A stretch of 6,163 nucleotides of DNA from Prevotellaceae bacterium (lineage in GTDB: Bacteria > Bacteroidota > Bacteroidia > Bacteroidales > UBA932), in contig JAIRLF010000390.1 in NCBI GenBank assembly GCA_031259655.1, positions 1-6,163 on the forward strand. The letters run 5' to 3'. The notes under the pieces are model-generated. The model was not told the DNA's origin and made no database searches. It saw nothing but the letters and a program-made list of their open reading frames with translations. Shown here piece after piece: positions 1 to 6,075 of this stretch. The stretch's first letter is position 1, and each line of letters opens with the position of its first letter. The position numbers and the translations under genes were made by a program.

Positions 1-122
1 GTGAGAAAAAAATTTCCATCAGGTGAGCCGTAAATTTCCATCAGGTGAGAAAAAAATTTTCATCAGGTGAGCCGTAAATTTTCATCAAGTGAGAAAAAAT
101 TTTTCATCAGGTGAGAAAAAAA
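1..122. repeat. 22-bp tandem repeat array with two alternating unit types
   Basis: Five complete 22-bp units lie at 1-22, 23-44, 45-66, 67-88 and 89-110, and a sixth begins at 111 but diverges after about 12 bases. Each unit reads GTGAG, then a variable 7-base core, then TTTYCATCAR. The core is A-rich (AAAAAAA or near it) in units 1, 3 and 5 and CCGTAAA in units 2 and 4, so the array alternates A-B-A-B-A with a higher-order period of 44 bp. The first base of the window is also the first base of a unit, so the array probably continues to the left. There are no unique spacers, so it is not a CRISPR array. The last A-run of the array doubles as the T-run of the neighbouring terminator on the minus strand. 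Function unknown. Confidence 0.9.
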
Positions 123-161
123 GAAGTTGCCTAAACAAAATTAGACAACTTCCCATTTTTT
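116..161 (-). terminator. Rho-independent terminator of the susCD-like operon, possibly bidirectional
   Basis: Bases 123-134 (GAAGTTGCCTAA) pair with 141-152 (TTAGACAACTTC) around a 6-base loop at 135-140, giving a 12-bp stem. The one non-Watson-Crick position is 130/145: it is C opposite A in a plus-strand transcript but a G-U wobble in a minus-strand transcript, so the stem is continuous only for the minus strand. Seven A residues at 116-122 give a U-run directly after the stem on the minus strand. A T-run at 156-161 could serve plus-strand transcription less well, because CCCA intervenes. The stem begins 42 nt past the stop of the last gene, which supports termination of the operon here. 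Confidence 0.88.
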
Positions 162-194
162 ATAACTAAAATCTATTTAATGAGTCAATTTACA

Positions 195-1052
195 TCAAGG
201 CAATTCCAAATTACACTCTGTTGCATAACCGAATACATTTCCGTTATTATAATCTCTTTCTCCTACAGCAAGAGATTGTGCGGGGAAATTGATATTTTTC
301 CCGACAAATGTTGCTTTAGGAGGATTTGCCGATGGAGATGGAGCTACAAAAATCTCTCCATATCCCCAATCAATACCGATTCCTTGTTCTTCCATTATCA
401 CATTATCGGGGTCTGTAACATCAATGACCAGATAAGCAGGATTGCGAGTCGTTTCTCCTTCCGCAGTATATTCGTAAACTCCTAATCCGTATGGGTTCAC
501 CAGTCTGTAATGAGTGCCGTCCGTACTTACCTGTACATCCACCGGATATGGATCGGTAGGCGCGCCATAAGCAGCTGCAACTATCCCGTCGAGCCATAAT
601 CCTTTTCCGACCGGTTCATATACATAATCTCTCATAATGCTTATAGTTGTTTTGAACTTTCCGGTCAGAGCGGATTTTATCGAATCGAAAGACAGCGTAA
701 TCGGGTATCTTGTTCCGACTGTCGTATTTTCCAGCGATATAGTTAAGGTCGCTGTTTCCGAACCGTCTTCAAAAACGACGCTCGAAGGAACGCTGATAGC
801 ATCTTTGTCATATTCTGCCGTGATGGGTAGCTCCAGTCTTCCTTGCAGATTACCCCTCGCAATTTGATAGTCGAAACTTGTTTCGGTTGAGGGAATCGTG
901 AAACTGGTTCCAAGGTTCGCCATAAAAGTGACATACTCGTTCTCTACATTATATATAGAGCCGACATTCTCCTGGTCGCACGATGCAGTTGTAATCAAAA
1001 ACAAACTGCAAATTATTCCGATAAAAATATTAAACTTTTTCATATAATTCAT
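195..1052 (-). CDS. Putative outer-membrane lipoprotein downstream of SusD, unassigned family (SGBP-like position)
   Basis: This is a 285-residue protein, or 282 residues if translation starts at the internal Met4 (codon 1043-1041, giving MKKFNIFIG). It has a lipoprotein signal peptide: a basic start, a hydrophobic core at about residues 9-20, and lipobox TASC with Cys25. The following residues D-Q-E are acidic, in keeping with the surface-export signal known for Bacteroidota lipoproteins. Residues about 40-142 look like a beta-sandwich of Calx-beta or Ig type, with alternating strand patterns and the phrase VPSSVVFEDGSETATLTI near 88-106. Residues about 150-285 form a second beta-rich region with HYRLVNPYG (181-189) and a C-terminus ending NLELP. 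It is the last gene of the operon, 21 nt after the SusD-like gene across an all-A/T spacer, and no SD sequence is present. By position it may help bind the transporter's ligand at the cell surface, as SusE, SusF or other SGBPs do. That role is inferred from context only; no family or catalytic motif is recognised. Confidence 0.85.
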   Translation of the reverse strand: MNYMKKFNIFIGIICSLFLITTASCDQENVGSIYNVENEYVTFMANLGTSFTIPSTETSFDYQIARGNLQGRLELPITAEYDKDAISVPSSVVFEDGSETATLTISLENTTVGTRYPITLSFDSIKSALTGKFKTTISIMRDYVYEPVGKGLWLDGIVAAAYGAPTDPYPVDVQVSTDGTHYRLVNPYGLGVYEYTAEGETTRNPAYLVIDVTDPDNVIMEEQGIGIDWGYGEIFVAPSPSANPPKATFVGKNINFPAQSLAVGERDYNNGNVFGYATECNLELP

Positions 1053-1073
1053 ATTTTATTTATAATTAATTAT

Positions 1074-2633
1074 TTAATTATCTCCCGTTGGATTTTGGTC
1101 TTTTGTAGCATCCAAACTCGAATTACCATCAAATTCCGCCTGAGGGATAGTCAACACCCATGCGTATGTTTCGGGATTTTGCGTATTTGTACCGTTAATC
1201 AATGTTGATGCGGGCCATCCCATTTCTTCCGTACGTCTAAATCCCTGTTTCAACCGTTTGATGTCGTAAATACGTCCATACTCGCCCCACAGTTCGATAC
1301 GGCGCTGTATCAGAATTTCCTCTAACAGAGAGCCTGTTTCGTCGGTAGTGAGCGCGCCTAAGCTGTTACCCGTTTTAGTTGTGTTGTAATCGGGGTTGCG
1401 CTTAGCCATATATTCTTTCAGAACTTCTTGCGCAGACGCATACTGTTCCTGACGGCAAAGCGCTTCGGCTTCCGTAAGATACATCTCTTCCATACGCATC
1501 CATATTTTATCGCCCAAAGATGTAGTAGGGTCCGAAAAACGGAATTTCACTTGAAGATAACTCGAAAGAGCTGCATCCCCATCTATATCAGTGCTGTTTG
1601 GTTCCCACCATTGACGGCGGATATCGTTTTCACCCATTTTGTCGTAAAGAAGCGCATTAATACATTTGGGAGCTCTGTATCCATAATTTTGAGTGCCGGG
1701 AAGCATCGAAAGAGCATCCATGTGGTACAGGAACGGACCCCAACCCGGAGTCTGCGTATCAATAATTTCGGCGCCCCACATTACATTGGACAATGTAATG
1801 TCGTTCATTCCGGAGGTCAAATCTGTTCCCTGTCCAATCTTGTAGTTCGAACGCGCAATTTTGGCGGCATTTACCGCTTCTGCCCATTCGTTTGTTGTCA
1901 GGCAAATACGGGCTTTGATACCGTTTGCGACATAGTAATCGATATGCGTTTTGTGTGTTTGCACATGCGAATCTTTCAGCAATTCTACAGCCTTGTCGAT
2001 ATCGGCACGAATTTGCGTATAAACCTCGCTAACCGTTGCACGCGGTTTGCCCGGAGTGCCGGCAACGCTTGGTTCCGTATAAAGCGGCACACAGGGTTCG
2101 TTCTCATGTCCCTTGTATGTGCGCGAAAACATCATCGCCAGATAGTGGTAACAATAGGCGCGAATAGCGTAAGCCTGCCCTATCACATAATTAACGTCTT
2201 TAGGGTCGCCTTCCATTGTTTCTTCTGCTGCAATGATATAATTGGCGTTCGAAATTAGAGTATAATATCCGTTCCATAAATCATAAGAACGCCAAGTGCT
2301 GGCGGTATATCTTGATTTTACGTTATAAATACAGTCAAACCAATACCATCCGCTACCCTGCGCTTTCATAACCATATCTTCGCCCATCACGTCAGCCATC
2401 AAATTCCATGCGGTCAATCCGTCGCATTGTTGGGTATTCCCCGTTGTTGACCAGCCTTGCGTGTACATTAGTCTATAAATACCATTTAAAGGGACTAATG
2501 CAGCAGTACCTGTGCTGAACATGCCATCGCCCGACATCTTTGTCGTCGGCGTGGTCTCTAAAAACTCCTCATTACAGCTTGTTGCAAAAAACGCTGTAAG
2601 ACTTATAATAAATATATATAAAATTCTTTTCAT
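1074..2633 (-). CDS. SusD/RagB-family nutrient-binding outer-membrane lipoprotein
   Basis: This 519-residue protein has the length typical of the family. SusD proteins sit on the extracellular face of the SusC barrel, capture the ligand and open and close as a lid. Visible features are a signal peptide with lipobox ATSC (Cys20) followed by NEEFLETTPT, a very common SusD N-terminus. The helical TPR-like segments include YAIRAYCYHYLAMMF near 155-169. The sequence WMRMEEMYLTEAEALCR at 378-394 matches the conserved helix pattern before the C-terminal part. ILIQRRIELWGEYGRIYDIKRL at about 440-461, written here only to name the key residues E447, G450, R453, D456 and R459, is the usual late SusD motif, followed by an IPQ motif near 495-497 and DQNP near 512-515. 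The start follows the SusC-like stop by 13 nt (AAATTAAAAAGAC), so the two are co-transcribed. The ligand is unknown. A perfect 24-bp inverted repeat lies inside the gene at 1778-1801. Confidence 0.97.
   Translation of the reverse strand: MKRILYIFIISLTAFFATSCNEEFLETTPTTKMSGDGMFSTGTAALVPLNGIYRLMYTQGWSTTGNTQQCDGLTAWNLMADVMGEDMVMKAQGSGWYWFDCIYNVKSRYTASTWRSYDLWNGYYTLISNANYIIAAEETMEGDPKDVNYVIGQAYAIRAYCYHYLAMMFSRTYKGHENEPCVPLYTEPSVAGTPGKPRATVSEVYTQIRADIDKAVELLKDSHVQTHKTHIDYYVANGIKARICLTTNEWAEAVNAAKIARSNYKIGQGTDLTSGMNDITLSNVMWGAEIIDTQTPGWGPFLYHMDALSMLPGTQNYGYRAPKCINALLYDKMGENDIRRQWWEPNSTDIDGDAALSSYLQVKFRFSDPTTSLGDKIWMRMEEMYLTEAEALCRQEQYASAQEVLKEYMAKRNPDYNTTKTGNSLGALTTDETGSLLEEILIQRRIELWGEYGRIYDIKRLKQGFRRTEEMGWPASTLINGTNTQNPETYAWVLTIPQAEFDGNSSLDATKDQNPTGDN
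1778..1801. repeat. Perfect inverted repeat inside the SusD-like gene (11-bp arms, 2-bp centre)
   Basis: The arm ACATTACATTG at 1778-1788 is the exact reverse complement of CAATGTAATGT at 1791-1801, with GA between. It encodes the stretch DITLSNVM of the SusD-like protein (about residues 278-285). In RNA it could form a hairpin with a small loop. Whether it is functional or a chance result of codon choice cannot be decided here. Confidence 0.85.
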
Positions 2634-2646
2634 GTCTTTTTAATTT

Positions 2647-5600
2647 TTAAAAGTGAATATCAATACCTGCGGAAATTGTTTTCGATGGAGTATATACATA
2701 ACTTGTGCTTCCCGAAAAATTATACTGAGGGTCCATGCCGTCAAGTTTTGAAAACAGCATAAAATTGTCTAATGTAGCAAATATGCGCACCGAATTTATT
2801 TTAGCCTGTTTCAACCATTTTTGAGGAAGAGTATATCCTAAGGTAATATTTTTTATAGCGAAATAAGACGCGTCTATCAGAGAATTATCGTTTGTGGCAT
2901 ATGCGGGATTGTGCATAGCTCGCGGCACATCGGTTATGTCGCCGATTTTTTGCCAGCGCCGTAACTTGTTTTTATGCCAGGTGTCGCCATTGTACATGAC
3001 ATTCATTGTGCCGTTATACAAATCGTCATATACTTTTCCTCCAATCGAATACGTAGTCAGAGCCGAAAAATCTATTCCCCGATAAGTTATTTCGGCGCCA
3101 ATGCTTCCAAACAGTTTTGGAATACGGCTGCCTAAATAATATTTGGAATTTGCCGCCTTCTGATAGTCGTCGGTGATATATTCTTTAATAATATTACCGT
3201 CATCGTCTTTATCGTATGCATGGTACAACTGCGCTCCGGTTACGGGGTCGACGCCCGCCGCTTTAGACATATAATAGGTATAAATTTCTTTTCCTACTTC
3301 GATAACGCGGATTCCCGAAGTGATAACGTCGGATTCTTCCGTCAAACGCGTTACTTTATTCTTAACCTGAGATGCGCTCAAATTCAGTCGCAGTTTTAAT
3401 TCCGAATCAATAATCAATCCGCTGACACTTGCTTCAAAGCCTTTGTTCGACATATCTCCGATGTTAGCGTTGTAGCCCGAAAACCCTGTCGAAAGAGCCA
3501 TTGGGAACGAAAGTAACAAATCCTTAGTATCTCGGCTGAAATATTCGAACGTGAGGTCTAAACGGTTATCCAACAGTTTGGCTTCGATACCGGTGTTGAA
3601 ATTGTAGTTCTTTTCCCATGTAACATCTCTGTTTTCGAGCGAAGATACAACAGCTCCGCCTAAGGTTGCGTTAGGCCAGGTCAAATCATAAAAACTTTGC
3701 CACAAATAATAATCCGAAGAACCCGCCGAATTGAGAATATCGTCGTTTCCCTGAGCTCCGTAACTTGCCTTCAACGACAAATTGTTTATCCATTCAACAT
3801 TATCTTTCAGGAAATTTTCTTCGGAAATACGCCAGTTTGCGCCAACCGACCAAAATGAACCCCAACGATTATCCTTATAGAAACGGGAAGAACCGTCGCT
3901 ACGGAAACTTGCGTCCAAATAATACTTTTCTTTGAAATTGTAATTCAAACGCGCTAAATACGATTCGATACGGTAATCGTATTGATACGAACCCGCATCA
4001 TCGACTTTGGTTGCCGGATCCAGTTCGTATATTCCCTCAATCAAACCGCTTTTTTGACCGTATAAAAGATTATACTGGTAGACATAATTTTCGTGTCCTG
4101 CAAGCACGTCGATATTATGGTCGCCAAATTGCCTTTTATATGTAAGCAGTTCATTGAATGTATAACTCAACAGACGAGTACGGTATTTTGACATTATTCC
4201 GCCATTGCTCGCAAAGTTTCCATGAAACATATTGTAATAGTACATTATGCTTTGCGATCTGTAATCGGCGCCTAAATTGACGGTGAATTTAAGACCTTTA
4301 AGAATGCCGTAATCATCTTTGTCCGAGCCTAACGCAATGTATGCTCTTGTGCTTGCATTGTCGTTGTCGGTATTAGATTTGTCGTCGTACAATGTAGCAA
4401 GCGAACTGAAGTTCGACAATTTAGGGCGTCCCTGTCCATAATCGAACTGTTTTTGACCCGAAGCATCCAATACATCTTTTCCATCGGCGTCTTTCTGATA
4501 AACGGGATAAATCGGACCCATAAACTGAGCGGAATACCAAACATTGGAATTAGAAGAACCGGTGTACAGCGAATAATTTTGTTTGCTCATCGAAACGGAA
4601 GTATTCAACCCCGATTTCAACCATTCTTTCGCTTGATAATCGATAGAGCCTCTCCCGCTGAAACGTTGAAAATCGGTGTTTTTCAATATGCCTTCTTCTT
4701 TCAAATAACCGAACGAAAACATATTCTGCGTTTTATCGTTTCCGCCTCTTATCGAAAACTGATACTCCTGACGTGGAGCCGCTTCGTTCGAAACTGCATC
4801 CATCCAATTTTCGTCCCATGCAGCGACAGCGTCAGTCCGTACCTGTTCCGTTGCCGGGTCGATGATTGTTTGCCATGTGTAATTCTTAAACGGATTGTAG
4901 ATTTCTCCACCCATCGTCGAACCTAAATCGGCTGTCGCCTGCGCTTTAGCCGCATCCCATGAATAGTTGTTGTTGAAAACGTAACCGTTACGCAAAGCTT
5001 CGTATGTCAGTTGAACGAACTCTTTCTGGTTAACCATGTCGTACCTTTTGAGCGCGCGCGAAGACCAGCCGTAAGTGGCTTTAAAATTCACGTCCGCCTG
5101 TCCGGTAACGCCCCGTTTTGTAGTAATGATGATAACCCCGTTAGCTCCACGCGCTCCGTACAGGGCTCCGGCGGAAGCGTCTTTCAGCACGGTCATCGAT
5201 TCGATATCCGCAGGGTTAATCGAATTGATGGAACCGTTGAACGGAATACCGTCCACAACGTACAGAGGCGCAGAAGATGCGTTAATGGAGGCATAACCGC
5301 GCACTCGTATAGTAGCGCCGTCTCCCGGTTGTCCGCCTCCGGAAGTCGAAATCACTCCCGGCACCTGTCCGTCCAATGCTTTGGTTACATTCGAGACTGT
5401 TCGTTTCGCCAACTTTTTATTGTCGATTACAGCCGCCGACCCTGTAAACGAACTTTTCCTTGTTGTTCCGTACGCCACAACAACTACTTCGTCCAAAGCC
5501 GATACATCAGGTTCCAGAATAATCTCCAAATACGGAGCTACATCTATTTCTCTTTCTTTAAACCCGATGTAACTGACAACTATCACTGTTGCCGCTTCGG

Positions 5601-5898
5601 GAACATCAAGCGAGAATTTTCCGTTGGAATCGGTAAGTATTCCTATGGATGTTCCTTTGACAACAACCGAAGCTCCTATAACAAGTTCTCCGGTATTGTC
5701 TTTCACTAAACCGGTTACCTGTTTGTTTTGTGCAAAAATCAACCCTGCGCTCATCAAAAAGCAGACTAACACGAGGGACGATTTTTTTACAAAATTCATC
5801 ACTCCGGAAAAATTTCCGGATACCATGCGAGATTGTCTTTTCAATCTCTTACCCGCTAAATTCCTGCGGGCTGTTGATAAAAATAATAAATTCCTCAT
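2647..5898 (-). CDS. SusC/RagA-family TonB-linked outer-membrane transporter
   Basis: This 1083-residue protein has family-typical length and is the TonB-dependent channel of the SusCD pair, driven by the TonB-ExbBD system. Domains in order: a signal peptide with KK at 38-39, a hydrophobic core at about 41-55, and likely cleavage at A56/Q57; a CarboxypepD_reg-like beta-sandwich at about 59-130 (VTGLVKDNTGELVIGASV..., then VSYIGFKEREIDV); a TonB-box-like LDEVVVVAYGT at 135-145; a plug at about 150-265 with IRVRGYASI, APLYVVDGIPF and the late motif ALYGARGANGVIIITTKRG; and a beta-barrel from about 270 to the C-terminal aromatic residue F1083. No N-terminal STN domain is present, so it is not an ECF-sigma signalling transducer. 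The first ATG (5898) lies in an AT-rich, unstructured context, usual for this phylum, but it places 33 residues before the normal signal peptide. Met25 (5826) and Met34 (5799) are alternatives, and Met34 starts the canonical signal peptide. The 5898-5800 stretch is unusually rich in inverted repeats and may partly be an untranslated leader. First gene of the operon. Confidence 0.97.
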   Translation of the reverse strand: MRNLLFLSTARRNLAGKRLKRQSRMVSGNFSGVMNFVKKSSLVLVCFLMSAGLIFAQNKQVTGLVKDNTGELVIGASVVVKGTSIGILTDSNGKFSLDVPEAATVIVVSYIGFKEREIDVAPYLEIILEPDVSALDEVVVVAYGTTRKSSFTGSAAVIDNKKLAKRTVSNVTKALDGQVPGVISTSGGGQPGDGATIRVRGYASINASSAPLYVVDGIPFNGSINSINPADIESMTVLKDASAGALYGARGANGVIIITTKRGVTGQADVNFKATYGWSSRALKRYDMVNQKEFVQLTYEALRNGYVFNNNYSWDAAKAQATADLGSTMGGEIYNPFKNYTWQTIIDPATEQVRTDAVAAWDENWMDAVSNEAAPRQEYQFSIRGGNDKTQNMFSFGYLKEEGILKNTDFQRFSGRGSIDYQAKEWLKSGLNTSVSMSKQNYSLYTGSSNSNVWYSAQFMGPIYPVYQKDADGKDVLDASGQKQFDYGQGRPKLSNFSSLATLYDDKSNTDNDNASTRAYIALGSDKDDYGILKGLKFTVNLGADYRSQSIMYYYNMFHGNFASNGGIMSKYRTRLLSYTFNELLTYKRQFGDHNIDVLAGHENYVYQYNLLYGQKSGLIEGIYELDPATKVDDAGSYQYDYRIESYLARLNYNFKEKYYLDASFRSDGSSRFYKDNRWGSFWSVGANWRISEENFLKDNVEWINNLSLKASYGAQGNDDILNSAGSSDYYLWQSFYDLTWPNATLGGAVVSSLENRDVTWEKNYNFNTGIEAKLLDNRLDLTFEYFSRDTKDLLLSFPMALSTGFSGYNANIGDMSNKGFEASVSGLIIDSELKLRLNLSASQVKNKVTRLTEESDVITSGIRVIEVGKEIYTYYMSKAAGVDPVTGAQLYHAYDKDDDGNIIKEYITDDYQKAANSKYYLGSRIPKLFGSIGAEITYRGIDFSALTTYSIGGKVYDDLYNGTMNVMYNGDTWHKNKLRRWQKIGDITDVPRAMHNPAYATNDNSLIDASYFAIKNITLGYTLPQKWLKQAKINSVRIFATLDNFMLFSKLDGMDPQYNFSGSTSYVYTPSKTISAGIDIHF
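5803..5870 (-). promoter_or_regulatory. Three consecutive stem-loops at the start of the SusC-like gene (candidate structured leader)
   Basis: Three inverted repeats follow one another within 68 nt. Bases 5852-5856 (CCCGC) pair with 5866-5870 (GCGGG) around a 9-nt loop. Bases 5829-5835 (GAGATTG) pair with 5842-5848 (CAATCTC) around a 6-nt loop. Bases 5803-5810 (TCCGGAAA) pair with 5813-5820 (TTTCCGGA) around a 2-nt centre. In minus-strand RNA they lie in tandem between the first ATG (5898) and Met34 (5799), and the last stem ends 3 nt before the Met34 codon. They could control translation or stability of the transcript, or serve as protein-binding sites. The structures are seen in the sequence; the regulatory role is inferred. 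Confidence 0.5.
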
Positions 5899-6034
5899 AA
5901 TTTAACTAATTTTAAATAAAATAGAAATGAAGTTTCGGGGATTTTGTTCTCCGCGAAACATAAAAATAGTCGTTTTGGTTTTTTTGAATGTAACTGCCCT
6001 ATTGTTCGCAGTTCGTCGACGAATGTTCGTGACG
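5899..6034 (-). promoter_or_regulatory. Upstream region of the operon with a stem-loop and weak promoter-like sequence
   Basis: No convincing gene is seen in this gap, which must hold the operon promoter unless transcription enters from beyond the window. On the minus strand a stem-loop is formed by 5959-5951 and 5940-5932: six pairs GTTTCG/CGAAAC, a C-C mismatch, then two G-C pairs around a 10-nt loop. Just before and into it are TATTTTTA (5968-5961) and TATGTTTC (5962-5955). Each matches 7 of 8 positions of the Bacteroidota -7 consensus TAnnTTTG, but no good TTTG element is found at the expected upstream distance. The 30 nt before the first susC-like ATG are almost entirely A/T, typical of start regions in this phylum. 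The exact promoter remains uncertain. Confidence 0.4.
6001..6029. promoter_or_regulatory. Palindrome TTCGTCGACGAA flanked by repeated TGTTCG (operator-like)
   Basis: Bases 6012-6023 form a perfect 12-bp palindrome. It is flanked by the direct repeat ATTGTTCG (6001-6008) and AATGTTCG (6022-6029), 21 bp apart, about two helical turns, and a third GTTCG sits at 6011-6015. Symmetry of this kind upstream of an operon is compatible with binding of a dimeric regulator, but no regulator is identified and chance is possible. It lies just inside the repeat tract, about 115-125 bp before the first susC-like ATG. Confidence 0.35.
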
Positions 6035-6068
6035 TTCTCTCTTCTCTCTTCTCTCTTCTTTCTTCTTT
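6035..6068. repeat. Polypyrimidine tract with three TTCTCTC heptamers
   Basis: All 34 plus-strand bases are C or T. It opens with three exact copies of TTCTCTC (6035-6041, 6042-6048, 6049-6055) and continues as degenerate TTCTT/TCTTCTT units up to 6068. It directly precedes the GTTCT array and may be a decayed or divergent part of the same repeat region. Confidence 0.85.
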
Positions 6069-6075
6069 GGTTTCT

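Noticed and set aside
1..122. CRISPR array
   Set aside because: Units are contiguous 22-mers with no unique spacers between them, and no cas genes are present.
180..485. Plus-strand open frame of 101 codons at the end of the third gene
   Set aside because: It overlaps the lipoprotein gene on the other strand over nearly its whole length and has no signal or domain; the opposing gene has a clear signal peptide and operon context.
1428..2258. Long plus-strand open frame of 276 codons opposite the SusD-like gene
   Set aside because: It lies wholly within a clear SusD-family gene on the other strand, has no recognisable domain and a cysteine- and basic-rich composition typical of an antisense shadow.
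4453..4926. Plus-strand open frame of 157 codons opposite the transporter barrel
   Set aside because: Antisense to an intact, recognisable gene, without start-region signals or a domain of its own.
5053..5060. Alternating CGCGCGCG run within the transporter gene
   Set aside because: Only 8 bp long and explained by codons for consecutive Arg and Ala residues.
5011..5709. Plus-strand open frame of 232 codons opposite the plug and N-terminal domains of the transporter
   Set aside because: It is an antisense shadow of strongly conserved SusC coding sequence; the predicted protein is rich in Arg and Ser and resembles nothing recognisable.
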